Shown: piece after piece, positions 1-10,831 of the stretch
How positions within the stretch are numbered: the stretch's first letter is position 1
How the letters are laid out: each line of letters begins with the position of its first letter
From: Spinellus fusiger
Taxonomy: Eukaryota; Mucoromycota; Mucoromycetes; Mucorales; Phycomycetaceae
Length of the DNA: 64,000 nt
Assembly (NCBI GenBank): GCA_025094145.1
Contig: JALLLS010000030.1
Span: forward strand, 248,001 to 312,000
Direction of reading: 5' to 3'
Notes under the pieces: generated by a model
Seen by the model: only the letters and a program-made list of their open reading frames with translations
Told to the model about the DNA's origin: nothing
Database searches by the model: none
Made by a program: the position numbers and the translations under genes

Positions 1-958
1 GTGATCATAGGTTCTCTATGCATTTCTTTTATTTTATTTTTTTTAAAAAAAAAAGAGAGTAAAAAATCGAGTGAAAACAGGAATTATTTATAGGAAATAG
101 AATGCAGACTATATTCAATACCTTCGTCATAGGGCTTTGGTTGTGTAAACATAGCCCAAGTATCTGTTCCTGTATTCAGCTGACTTGGTTTGAAGTGATG
201 GTGCCTGAGGATCACCCTGAAGACTTTAATCACCGGTACTTGATCACTGAGTGTGTCTCATGAGAGTTCTGAGTTGCACAGGAGGGTGCACTGATGGTTG
301 AGTTGTATCTTATGTTTCTTATGTGAATACAATCGTCCATCTATAACAGAACCAGAAAGAATCTTTTAAATAAACACTCATTATTCTATCGAGCCAAATA
401 ATAGTAATAATAATAATAGTAATAATAATAACACTAATAATAAAAAGAGAGAAAATAAACTACAGAGGGTGTTATCAATAACCTTGAGTCTAAATCCCAT
501 AGAAGAGTTTTGGATGCAATGACTGTTTACTACAGAACCATGTCTTTAAGAAGAGAAGAAGAAGAAAAAAAAGTGAATGAGAAAGAAAGATTATTGGATA
601 GACACAGATTGGATACTCATGAATTAAGAAGAGAAGCAGCGCTAAGAATACAACACTATTGACACTGATAACAGAACGATCAACGGAACCTTGAAACTTT
701 ATCATTTTTGTTTCTTGTTTTGTTTTGCCGACAAAAATACTTTTGTAATGGGGTTAGCATCATTTGAAAGTGAACGTGTGCCCTAGTCATGGCATTTTCC
801 TGAGGCCTGTTTCTTGTAGAAATTACAAACTCCAAATAAATCACTCTTCAGTAGTCATAAGAAACCCCAACACTTTATAAAATGTTTTGCTTTAGCCAAG
901 ATAGATCCATGGCCTATTGTTCATCAATGATAATGAAAACAAGACATTACTAAATAGT
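1..958. other. Intergenic, AT-rich, with a possible transposase sliver
   Basis: No gene is supported here. There is an (AAT)n-like tract at about 399-440. At about 480-525 (+ strand) a short reading LSLNPIEEFWMQ resembles the LNPIENFWMQ signature of the mariner transposase at 41.4 kb, so this may be a tiny decayed transposon scrap. The remainder shows many stops in all frames. Confidence 0.5.
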
Positions 959-2661
959 CTAAGAATATAGGATGCTTGTACGGATATCCCTCCACGGATT
1001 TGGCTCGCTGATTTTTCTAGTATGAGTACTAGTAGCAGTAGTGGTCTCTTCAATAAGATCTGTATTGGTTTCTTCAATGGCATCTAAACATAAGACATAC
1101 ATACATACATACATACATATTTATATATTAATATATTAATTCTCTCTTCTTCCATGAATAACCTATAGTCACTTACACTCTTTAGAAACCCCCGTCTCTT
1201 GTAATGTCCTACTCTTCTCTTTAATAGATTCTTGTGGATCAGAACTCGTCTTGTCTGTCTCGTCTGTCTCTCTATGTCTTTTCTTTGGAAGATACACACC
1301 AGAGACATTCTCTTCGCTTTTTTCTTCAGCAAAAGGCACCCGACGATGAAAGTAACTCCATGTACTGTATATATCTGCTATGCTCAGCCCTATTGAAGGT
1401 ACACTACTGATCCAGGGCTGTGAAGGACTAGTAGTGTCACTGATAAGCTGTTCTTCATCATAATCCAATATACCAGGAGAATCACATGGGCTAGTGTCCT
1501 GATGTATTAGCAGATCCTCCAACTGCCTCCATGTCCACTGCACTCTATAGAGATCAGGATGTGGAGAGGCATTGGAGATATCGATGAGACGAAAATAGGA
1601 ATTCTTCATCAACAAATCAACAAGTGTTTCCTGAAGATTGCATTGGTATAGATAAATAGTTAAATCCTATCTGTAGTGAGGTGACGTTTTCATTACTTGA
1701 TGATAGCCAATCTCTTCTCCATTTTCTTGCTTGAGTTGTTCATGAACAAAAGAGCCAATCGCATGTGTACTGACATGGTGGGGGTCTTTCTTGAGCCATT
1801 GCCTTAGTATTCTCTCCAAGACTCTTTCTTCTACTGTCCATGGCTCTGTAATAGTTGTGGAGGTGGAGGAAGGTGTAGAGGCAAATGTGTCGCAGGTGGA
1901 TTGTGAGATCAAGGGTCGTGTGTTGGATGTCCTTGTTGAAGGTGGAGGACCCTTGTAATCATCAGGAAGAATAAACACAAACTGTATTCCATTGATCTCT
2001 AATAAAGAGCTAGGTCATAGGAGTAAGTAGGAGTAGGCGTAGGAGTAGGAGTAGAGTTGGACTTGTTGACTTGTATCGTTTTATTACCCTGTACATAAAA
2101 CACTCGGAGCATCGCCTCTCTTTTTCACTCTGTGACCTACTTTTATACCATTTCTGCCACACACACGAATCTCCCATTGTTTTTTACGAGGATTGTATTT
2201 AATATCTGCATGACGCCTTGAAATAGCCTTGGAGGAACCAAGACCAATATAGATGTCTTCCTGTGCACCTAAGAGTTTATCTGCTGGTGTGCGTGTTCTT
2301 CCAAGCACAGTGGATTCACTGGTGATATAGCACGTCCAGTTGGGGCCTGCTAACTTTGGATACAAGTGGCCTGCTTCTATAGGCACTGGGTCTAGTTGGA
2401 CTTGGGTGTCTGTTCCTGCCTCTATGCTTAAACAGGACTCCTTCTGTCTTTCTGAAATACTATGCTGATACAGTAGTAAGCAGAAAGAGTCTATTTCTAA
2501 TTAATGGATATTCACTTGTTGGGTCATTGTCCAAGGGTAGATTGTTTAGGAAGAGGTTCTTGGTGGTTTTGGGGTTGGTCTTCTTTGGCTAGTTATTGCT
2601 ATTGGTTTGCTCATTATTGAAAAGTAGTCACGACCACGACTCACGACTCACTACTGGCCAT
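959..2661 (-). CDS. FHA-domain protein (Fhl1-like FHA, no forkhead seen)
   Basis: Five exons are inferred: 2652-2661, 2088-2451, 1697-2009, 1177-1630 and 959-1083, giving about 421 aa in a continuous frame. Exons 2-3 form a forkhead-associated (phosphothreonine-binding) domain: YITSESTVLGRT, then IGLGSSKAISRRHADIKY (the conserved GSS...SRRHA core), then GRNGIKV, ending EINGIQFVFILP. This order is closest to the FHA domain of the ribosomal-gene regulator Fhl1, but no forkhead helix follows. Residues around 170-280 are predicted to be mixed helix (RILRQWLKKDPHHVS) and the C-terminus is acidic and polar. The first exon is only 10 nt (MAS plus one base) and is the weakest part of the model; the phase fits exactly. 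Intron 2010-2087 carries a GGAGTA minisatellite. It probably acts in the nucleus as a phosphopeptide reader; this is inferred from the domain only. Confidence 0.72.
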
Positions 2662-3827
2662 GACCAAGAAACAAAAAGCCTTTGCGCTCTGTCATGAGCT
2701 GTGTTTTTGGCACAGTAAAAAAAAAAGAAGTGTCTTACGCTACTGCAGATATGAATTCAATTATAGTCACCTATTGATGAGTGCTGCATTTGGGGTGTGG
2801 TGGTTTTGAAGCACTGTCTTAATAAGGAGGGTCAGTTTAGATGTATACAATCCAATCCAATGTGTCTTTTAAAGTAATCTGTGTAGGCTAAATATTAGTA
2901 GATACAATAGAATAAACACCATTACAGACTATGGGATAATTTTGGCATTGTGAAATCTATCTCATCCAAGGCATTAAAGTGATAGGACAAAATAAGTCGA
3001 TAGTCTTCAGTTCTGCACTGTTTTTCTTCTCATAATGCTACCTCTTTCTAATGTCTGTGCTATCCAATAGCATCGACCTCTTCATTAAAAATCCTTAGAT
3101 GCATGGAGAGTATATGAACATTGAAATCTATTCAGTTGTTCTACACTAGATGCTGAACATGAACCCCACCCTTCGTCAAGGTATTTCACTCATTCAATAT
3201 GCCTTCTTCCACTGTGGGTACTATAGTCAAACACCCCAAGGAAACCAACCAAGGAAGACAACTCAAGAGTGGAAGACATCCAGCGGTATAGTGGTGTCTC
3301 TTTAATATTCCATACAATGTCGCTATATCAATCTAATGAAGCAACTGTGCGACCACCTCAGGAAGATTATTAGGAAGAACACAAAGGTCTATTTTAGTAA
3401 GAAAAAGTCGAGGTTCATTGTAGACTGGCATTGGGTAAAGTATCAGAAGCAAAAGACAGTCTCATTGTCAGTATAATATAGAATTAATAGACAGTCATTA
3501 ATACTAAAGACTAATATTCATTACTGAAGGTTTTATGATAAAAAAAACACTTTTTTATATAATAGTGTTCAAAATATAGAAACAAAAGGTGTGTTTGGTA
3601 ATAAAAGAAGTATATTTCGCAAAGCTTTTGATGTCTAATGAATCGCTAGCTTTTATACCTTTTCTAATCATAACAGTCTATCTAAAAATACTAAAGCAAT
3701 TTCTTCTGAAGCATTAGCCAAGTCTTTCCATCACCTTAGCATATTGAGTGTATGAGGCTTCCTAATTTTCAATAATATTAACACTCATTTATTTATTCAC
3801 ATCAAATTCACATCTCTATCTAATGAA
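2662..3827. other. Intergenic; possible decayed coding on - strand
   Basis: No gene is supported. On the minus strand, about 3190-3450 contains short open stretches (for example LCVLPNNLPEVVAQLLH) after a TTACTAAAATAG that looks like a branch site plus acceptor. Stops interrupt the frame and no family is recognised. This may be a pseudogene or chance. Confidence 0.35.
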
Positions 3828-3843
3828 TCCATAAAGTTACAGT
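3828..3843. repeat. Target-site duplication, 3' side of LINE copy 1
   Basis: TCCATAAAGTTACAGT occurs here and, identically, at 8746-8761. The flanking bases differ on both sides, so the duplication is exactly 16 bp. It defines the LINE boundaries. Confidence 0.93.
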
Positions 3844-4238
3844 TCAAAGTATTTTTTATTTGTGGGTGTTGATTGCTATTCGCGCATTGGGCATGTTAGC
3901 CACCCTATGAGAACTTTTGAAAAAATAGAATAAACATTAAAACACTTCAAATACGAAAGTGAAAAAAAGAATGCAAATGAATGGGAAACAGAAGGACCGA
4001 GAAATACAAAACCTCAGATGAGGGAAAAATGATGAAAAATGAGAAATGACGGTAAAATGAGAATTATGAATAGACATCCAAAAGGCCATAAAGTCAGCAA
4101 GGAAACCAGGACACCAAAAAGATAACCGTCATCCTGTGGCAATTCGAAATCCAACGAGGGATACTTAGAGCAACTCGGACAATCCTGAGGACACAAATAC
4201 AGAAACTACACTAGCAGCTTCTGGCTTTGCTAAACGGG

Positions 4239-7200
4239 TTAAGAATGGGTGGTAGAGGAGATATCGGAGGAGAAGTGAGGATACAGCGTCTGTTGCTGCA
4301 GGAGTCTTTGCACTCTATGGCGGCGTTGGCGTTCCCGCTCAACACACCCATCAGCAGCCTCAATGAGCAGGCTACCAGCTGATGGCTCTACCTTAAAGTC
4401 TCGAGTAGACGTGGCTCGATCAATGGCTTGCAGCAGTATTAACAAACTGGGCCAAAGATCTCGCCATTTAACAAAAGACTTAACCGTGCGCGGCAGAAGA
4501 TTTAGACAATAGTCAATTGGATGAATGTCTTGTGGTGGTGCAGGAACTAGGAAGAACAAGAACGTGGAGCGTTCATGGTCAACGAATGTGCAAGTGAGAA
4601 AGTGGTCCCGATTGGCAGATGGGTGGCCACATTGGCAAGGAACTGAAGGTGTTGGTGGTAACCAAGCAATCCTCCATTTTAGTAGACGATGTCTTTCTTT
4701 GCGCGTGCACGGTAGTAGAAGGATTGGATCCCAAACAGGTCTACATAGTCCACGGGCTACCGTCACCAGCGGATTCTTGCCACGTACTAGACTAGTAATT
4801 TCACTTTGAAGACGTTCAAGATAAGCTACTTTTAATGGATATTTAGGAGGGTTGTGAGCCCGTCCTATTCTTTGAGCATTTTGCCAGAGTACATTGCCAC
4901 GTAGCTTAATCCATCTGGCTTTACTCTGGGGTGCTTCAAGCTGCGGGACAAGGCACCAGAGGAGGGTGTCTTCAGGAAGGGTAGCTACGCGCTCAACAAA
5001 TTTGGCTTGCAGATAAAGAAAACGAGAGTATATGTTAGGGAGGGCAGCTAATTGGGCAACCTGGATCGTTCCAAACCTAGCAGTAGCAGATCTAGCAAGA
5101 CAAAGTCTCAGACAAGCAGACTGACAGATTTGTAGCGGGCGGATGCCTAGTCTATTGACATTACAAATAGCCAACCCATACTCAAGGATAGGCCGAACAA
5201 AAACAGTATACGCTCTTAGGGCTGCTGTAATCCCAAAGCCATACATGTTTACACCCATTCCTCTCAGCTTTTGCATTACTGCAATTGCCTTGACTTGTGA
5301 GTGTGAGAAAAGTGCGTCTTGGTTAATACCTTGACGTGAAAAGGGGATACCAAGGTACTTGAAAGTATCACAGGTTGGAAGCTCGTTGCCATAGAGGTAA
5401 AACGGCACATTGGCCGGGGCATTGAGTACTTCACATTTGGAGGGACTCCATTTGTAACCAAGGAGGGTCGAGTGAATTTCGGCAAGTGTCAGCATTCGAT
5501 GTATATCTTCTGGGCAGCCCATGAGCCACATCATCAGCATACAACAAACAATTCACAGGAGCCCAAGTAACAGTGACATGAGACGGACTGTAAGAGGAAT
5601 CTGACAACTCAGAAGAGTCATCCGAAACTGTAGAAGTAGGAAAAGGATTGTGAAGGGAATTCTGTAACTCGTCAAGCAATGCGTGAACAGTTGCCTGTGG
5701 GGAAGCAAAAGAGAAAGGATTTCGAGCACAGAGATTAATGGACCGTCCCATGGTAGGTGGGTGCATACCAACCAGTATTGGGGATACCGAAGCAAACCTC
5801 AAGAAACGTGGAAGAGTATCAATGAAAATAGAATAAAGAAATGGAGAAAGAATACTACCCTGTAAGACTCCTCGTTTAGGTGCAATGTCCCGGGATGCTA
5901 CATTTTTCAGAATCACATTCACCATAATGTCATCAAACAAATTCTGTAGTAGCAAGAGCAACGGCTGAGACACGAAGGGCATCAGCGACTCCCATATGAC
6001 AGAGCGTTCCACACTATCATATGCAGCTTTAATATCTAGGAAGACGACGACTGGAGGTTTTGGATCTTGCTCTCCTGATCCTTGGGCAGCGTACAACCCC
6101 ATAAGTTCGTGGAGACAGAGGGCCTGGTCTAGAATTCCACGACGAGCGCGAAATCCACCTTGAGCCATGTCCAATGCAGGCATGGTCGAAAGGAGCTCCC
6201 CAGCTATACATCTTTCTAAGAGCTTACGAAACACCGATGTCAAGCTAATAGGCCGATAGTTACTAGGGTCATCCTGCTCTCCTTTGTTTTTGTAAATAGG
6301 TACCACCTGTGCTGTTCTCCAGGCCACAGGCGTCCACGACCATCTCCAACACAATGTGAAGATCTGATGTAACAGAGGCACTAGCACTCGAACTAGGGGT
6401 TTGAGCATTTCTGCTCTAATATGATCAATGCCTGGTGCTTTTCGATTTGGCATCTTTCGAATAGCAGAGTGAATAAAGTCTACGTCCCATGGGACTGGAT
6501 TGTCTTGGAGAGTAAACTCCTGACGCTCCTGTCTTTCCGTAGATCCGCCAAACACACTCTCTAGGTGGTCAATCATGCGATTGGCAGCATGCCGAGGGCC
6601 CTCTGGAGATGACAGGGAAATTGGCGAACGTCTCCGCAGCCTCATTCCTTTCACAGCACTTGTCATCTCTGTTAAGCCCTTACGGACTTTATCACAAAAT
6701 AAATGCCAGGTTTGTCGTTGTGCTTGCCTTATAGCCTTTTTCAAAGCTAAACACGCTTCCTCATACAAGCGGTGGGCTTCAATGCGTTCAATATCATTGC
6801 CTACCCGTCGTCTAAAACGATAAAGTTCTTGACGACGGTCAGCTAACTGTTGTAGATCAGCATTCCAGTAGCTTTTCCAAGCTTTTGGATGGGATTGTGC
6901 GCGCCCTACGCTATCATCCAGGGCCTTGTAGATTGACTCATTGAGTCTCTCAGCAAAGTCCTCCATCTTAACAGAGCACAACGGGGTTTTGTCTTCCAAT
7001 ATTTTTTGGATCTCTCTTTGCAGTTCACCTGTGTTCTCTGCAAAACATCGCTTGTACTGGTCACAGACTGTTTGTTTGTTTAAACGTTGCAGTCTCCAGA
7101 GGCGACGGACAGCTGTCTCTGTCATGAGCGGTGGCATGAGCACCGGCTGAAAGGACAGCTCACACAAGTGGTGGTCTGAACCTAACGTCAGATCGTCCCT

Positions 7201-7830
7201 AATGTGCAAGCACACTTCGGAGAAGTTGTAGCTTCTTGACAGGAACAGGTCAATAATGCTAGCAAACCGACGACCATCTGCTAGAATTCGCTCATATGTA
7301 GGCAAGCCAAATGCCAACTCTGAGTTCCACAAGGTTAGATCCTGACGGCAGATCCAGTCTTCAAATCCCACATGTCTGTCGTTTATGCCATGATCTCCAG
7401 TCAGGCGGCCTAAACGTATATTCAGGTCACCAAGGACGAGTGTGAAGTCGTCTATGGGTAGTGAATTCAACCTTTCCGCAGCCTCACTAGACGACAACCT
7501 CGGAGGTAGGTACAGACCATGGAGTGTATATGGGCCAATCCTACAGGAGACCACAAAAGGATTAGTAATTGGTAAGGAATGTACATGGTAAGGAAAGTCA
7601 GGACGAATAAAGAACGAAACTCCATCAAAACCTCGTCCAGCATCACCATGGGCTGTAGCATAGTTGTGTATTTGTATCCAGGGGCACCTCAACATTTGCA
7701 TGTCTTTGGTCAGGAAAGTCTCTGTCACTAAAAGTATATCAATATCATTCTGCACACACACATTCAGAACGTTCACCAGTTTGGGCCTGATTCCACAAGC
7801 ATTCAATAGACCAATCTTCAGTCTATTCAT
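4239..7830 (-). pseudogene. LINE ORF2: endonuclease-reverse transcriptase (one frameshift)
   Basis: About 1,197 codons. The N-terminus is an AP-type endonuclease: NACGI near residue 11, TET near 37, GDLN, an IID motif and a terminal SDHH. The reverse transcriptase follows: KAPGIDHIRAEM, VVPIYKNKG, NYRPISL, FLDIKAAYDSVE, GVLQGSILSP and the catalytic YADD near residue 770. A one-base frame change lies just after YADD, at about 5515-5522. The downstream frame (4239-5540) carries the thumb and a C-terminal Cys/His motif (CQCGH...HFLTC) typical of LINE ORF2. Everything else is open, so inactivation is recent, unless the shift is programmed or a sequencing error in the adjacent G and C runs. The start codon overlaps the ORF1 stop. 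Confidence 0.9.
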
Positions 7831-8723
7831 AATTCTTCTCGGTGGATGTTTTGGGCGTCTCCCTCATCTTCTTCCATAGCTGAGCCTGATCCAAATGCCT
7901 GGATGGCCTCTTCTTCAAGGGTGGCGGGGCGGCTGGCAACTGGGGTCTTGGCCTTAAGATCCGCCAAGAGCTTCTCAAAGGCAGTGGCAGAGAGGCGGGG
8001 AGTGGCATTACCAGAGCCAAAGTGGCGAGCAATGCTGTACCCTAAGTGGGTGGGGGAACGAAGACAGGTGTTTGACACTCTCTGGTCAAAGAGTTCCTGG
8101 GCCTTTGCAGCCTTGGTACTGTTGGTTTCCCCTTGGAGCTTTGGGTCTGCAATGACTGCAGCGGACACAGGGTTGAAGTCCTTCACTAGACTGATCTTAA
8201 GCTTCTCGAGGTGCTCCTCGAGTTCCTTCTTGTAGCTGCTGTGGACCAGCAGCGCAACTGTTCCCCTTGCCGGGAAGTGGATGTCAATGATCCGTGACTG
8301 TTGGATCTTCAACGATCCCAACATCTTGCGGACCTGGCCGTACTTAAGGTATCGGCGGCAAGGGACGTATACGAATTCGTACACTGAGGGTCCAGTGGGC
8401 TCCTGCAAGGCACGTACTGCTTGTGCCTTAAGCACTGCTTTGGCCTTTGTAGGCTTCTTGGCCTGGGGGTTCTTCTTTGCCATGCTGGCGTAGGTGGTGG
8501 GTGTGAGTGTGGGTGTGGAGGTTGGGGCATGCTTTGAAGCAGCAGTCGAGTTGTCCTGCTTGGCAGGGGTGGCAGTGGTGGCAGTGGTGGTGGTGTTGGT
8601 GGTGCTGGTAGTGGCCTGAGCCTGGAGGGATGCAATCATTGCATCCTTGGCCTTCAATTGGGCCTCCAATTCCTGGATACGGAGTCCAAAGATCTCCATC
8701 TGTTTTTGGATTGCCGCCATCAT
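7827..8723 (-). CDS. LINE ORF1 protein
   Basis: This 298-aa frame is intact. Residues 1-37 form a heptad-like coiled coil (IFGLRIQELEAQLKAKDAMI), followed by a Thr-rich linker (about 38-75) and a Lys/Ala-rich basic stretch (about 80-105). A folded region follows, beginning VYEFVYVPCRRYLKYGQVRK (about 115-200), and then an acidic tail. No CCHC knuckles are visible. By analogy with LINE ORF1 proteins it would bind element RNA and form RNPs; the folded part was not recognised. Its stop overlaps the ORF2 start as ATGA, suggesting that ORF2 is translated by termination-reinitiation. Confidence 0.8.
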   Translation of the reverse strand: MMAAIQKQMEIFGLRIQELEAQLKAKDAMIASLQAQATTSTTNTTTTATTATPAKQDNSTAASKHAPTSTPTLTPTTYASMAKKNPQAKKPTKAKAVLKAQAVRALQEPTGPSVYEFVYVPCRRYLKYGQVRKMLGSLKIQQSRIIDIHFPARGTVALLVHSSYKKELEEHLEKLKISLVKDFNPVSAAVIADPKLQGETNSTKAAKAQELFDQRVSNTCLRSPTHLGYSIARHFGSGNATPRLSATAFEKLLADLKAKTPVASRPATLEEEAIQAFGSGSAMEEDEGDAQNIHREEL

Positions 8724-8745
8724 GTTTTTGGATTGCCGCCATCAT
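8702..8745. repeat. 22-bp tandem duplication at LINE 5' end
   Basis: Two perfect 22-bp units (8702-8723 and 8724-8745), each containing ATGATGGCGGC on the minus strand. The inner copy supplies the ORF1 start codon; the outer copy's ATG is in another frame. Terminal 5' repeats of this kind can arise from template jumping during reverse transcription. Confidence 0.85.
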
Positions 8746-8761
8746 TCCATAAAGTTACAGT
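8746..8761. repeat. Target-site duplication, 5' side of LINE copy 1
   Basis: Identical to 3828-3843. It lies three bases from the terminal inverted repeat of the Tc1/mariner relic that starts at 8765. Confidence 0.93.
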
Positions 8762-8764
8762 CTG

Positions 8765-9720
8765 TACAGTATGAAAGATCAGAACTCAGAAATAAAACAT
8801 CGGATTTTTAAGAATCAATAGGCGTTTCTTTTGGTTTTATATTTTAAAATAATAATAGTTGAAATGGGCCATACATACATATTCTTAATGGAAGAAAGTC
8901 ATGGTAGAATAACCATAGAAGAGGGTAATAATTTTATGGATTCTATTGTTGATAAAGAAGAACAGTTTAATATTAAAAACTTGATAGATTATAATGATTT
9001 ACAATATGTTTCAATTGAGTTGGCTCCTAAAGATGAAGAACATATCATTAAGAATAACTTCAGTAGTAGATGTCGTTAATGCAGATGTTGAAATTCCTCA
9101 AATGAATTAAAGGATTAAAGTCACTGGCGGTCATAAGAGAAAAGTTGTAAATGCTAAATAAAATAAAATAAAATAAAAAAGAGAGAGAAAAGACACTGCT
9201 ATTAGGCGTCATCTCAGGTTTTTGAGTGGGACGCTGTATTTACTCGACAAATATACTAAATTGAAGGAATTTTATCTTATGATGGAGAACCAGCCTATCT
9301 ATAGTCATAAAGAGATAGACAGCAGGATGAATCTTGGAAGCTATATATTTGTAGACCTCTCTTGTTAATGACCTGACTTGAATCCTATCAAGCAACTCTG
9401 GTCAATTGTCAAGAACAGAGTCAAGTATAATGGATTTAGTAATAAAAAAAGATTGATATACAAGGATTGTTGAAGCATACAACAATTTACCCTAATAAAT
9501 AGATTAATAAATTCAATTAAACATTCTGTTAATGCCTTTCTCAAAAGTGTAAAGATAAACAATAACTTTATGGCAAGAAAAATAAAAATCTTAACACGTC
9601 AATAGATCATATGCCGCTGTTTATATTTCATAGCCACTGACTGGGGGGTTTCAAGGCTTCTTATTAAATATAGCTTTATACGCCTATTGATTCTTAAGAA
9701 ATCCAATCTATCGTACTGTA
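8765..9720 (+). mobile_element. Decayed Tc1/mariner-type DNA transposon
   Basis: The ends are inverted repeats. The left end reads TACAGTATGAAAGAT; the right end, reverse-complemented, reads TACAGTACGATAGAT. A second inverted block (TTAAGAATCAATAGGCG) lies at about 8808-8824 and again, inverted, at about 9679-9696. TA ends are typical of the superfamily. Inside, on the + strand, are scraps of a DDE transposase: a region around 9270-9350 reading FYLMMENQPIYSHKEID and RMNLGSYIFVDL, then LNPIKQLWSIVKNRVKYNGF at about 9370-9430, the C-terminal catalytic-Glu signature. Frameshifts and stops break it throughout. The 82-codon ORF at 8831-9079 is part of this relic, not a host gene. Confidence 0.8.
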
Positions 9721-10831
9721 CGCAGTGTATAACACTCGGGATAAAGTATGAATATAAAAAGAGATCCGAGGTTAAAAGATTCGGCTTCTTTCTTTATGTC
9801 ACTTTATTTGGTGTACAGTAAGCTTTCTCCGGAAATGATTAGCACAGTTTCCGGTTTCTATTTTTCTACTACTTGTCGGATAATCACAACAATAGACTAA
9901 AGAGAGAAAGGCTTTTTGGGTAATGAAGCACTTGCAAGTAGACTATCTGATATATGTAATAATGAGATGATGAGCGACTTGTAAGGTTTTTTATTGTGAT
10001 TCATCTTGTAAGTTCAAAACTCATTCACATTCACTCATAATAGTTCTTCAATTTCATGTTGATCTCTTAAGATGTAGTATACTACAGTGGTTCATCTAGT
10101 ACCCTTCTGTCTAACTTGTAGCCTATTTTTCTTCGTTTCTTTCCTATACTAATAGCCATCACAGGTAGGCTGGCCAGGTTGAACTTGAACATTCTTCCAA
10201 TACCAATGTACTTTTATAGGCTTATAGTTGAAGTATTTGCAACCAGTACATTGGACAGTCCTCTTTCTGTTTCTCTTCTTTTTCTTTTGTACCAACTAAT
10301 CAACATTCCTTTGGTGGTGATCACTACACTTATCTAGGATACAAGATAGGTCTTTGAATACTAATGTGTATCTGTCTCATTTATTTAGTGAAGCGTCTAT
10401 AGCATTCAATTTCAATTGTTTCATTTATCAAAGTGTCCTGTTTGTTTGTTTGTTTTTAGTGTCTCATTTTAAGTTAAAACCCTATATCCTACTTTTAAGG
10501 AAAAATCAAATGGCGAGTATTTACAGTCTGTGCTAATGCCGAATGATCTTGTCACCACAGCATTACAAGAGTTCTAGTAGCACCAGATACGTGTCTTTCA
10601 TTTGCACTATAGCCATTCAACCTATTACCACTGAACTGTAATTCTTTAAGATGAACACATAAAGAGAGCTCTTGCCTGTCTTTACTGTTTGAAGGAATTC
10701 ATTCTCACTTACTCTAATGAATAGGAATGTCATTATTAGGGGAATTGAATGCGTATTTTTTGTTTTGTTTTTTGTTCTTGTTGTTATGAAGGTGTACAGA
10801 AGTATTTTCTCCTGTGTCAAATACAATTGCC
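9721..10831. other. Intergenic, AT-rich
   Basis: No gene, RNA gene or mobile element is supported. Short chance ORFs with hydrophobic composition occur on both strands. Confidence 0.5.

Larger units (their letters stand above)
3844..8745 (-). mobile_element. Full-length non-LTR retrotransposon (LINE), copy 1
   Basis: A 4.9-kb element on the minus strand, bounded by a perfect 16-bp target-site duplication. It has two ORFs: a coiled-coil nucleic-acid-binding-type ORF1 and an ORF2 with AP-endonuclease, reverse transcriptase and a C-terminal Cys/His motif. The 3' end is a short A-rich run (AAATAAAAAATACTTTGA) rather than a long poly(A). The 5' end begins directly with a 22-bp tandem duplication containing the ORF1 start. 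Only one frameshift is seen (near 5520), so the copy is young. A second, 5'-truncated copy lies at 42592-43531 with only four residue differences in the shared C-terminal region. Confidence 0.93.

Noticed and set aside
150..280. Open stretch WFEVMVPEDHPEDFNHRYL on + strand
   Set aside because: Only about 30 codons, no start or splice context, and no recognised family.
4525..4809. 94-codon + strand ORF
   Set aside because: It is the antisense shadow of LINE ORF2; its mirror appears at 42540-42773 opposite LINE copy 2.
8309..8745. Two alternative minus-strand ORFs rich in Pro or His
   Set aside because: They are out-of-frame readings of LINE ORF1 low-complexity sequence.
8831..9079. 82-codon + strand ORF as a host gene
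   Set aside because: It lies between the inverted repeats of a decayed Tc1/mariner element and runs into transposase fragments.
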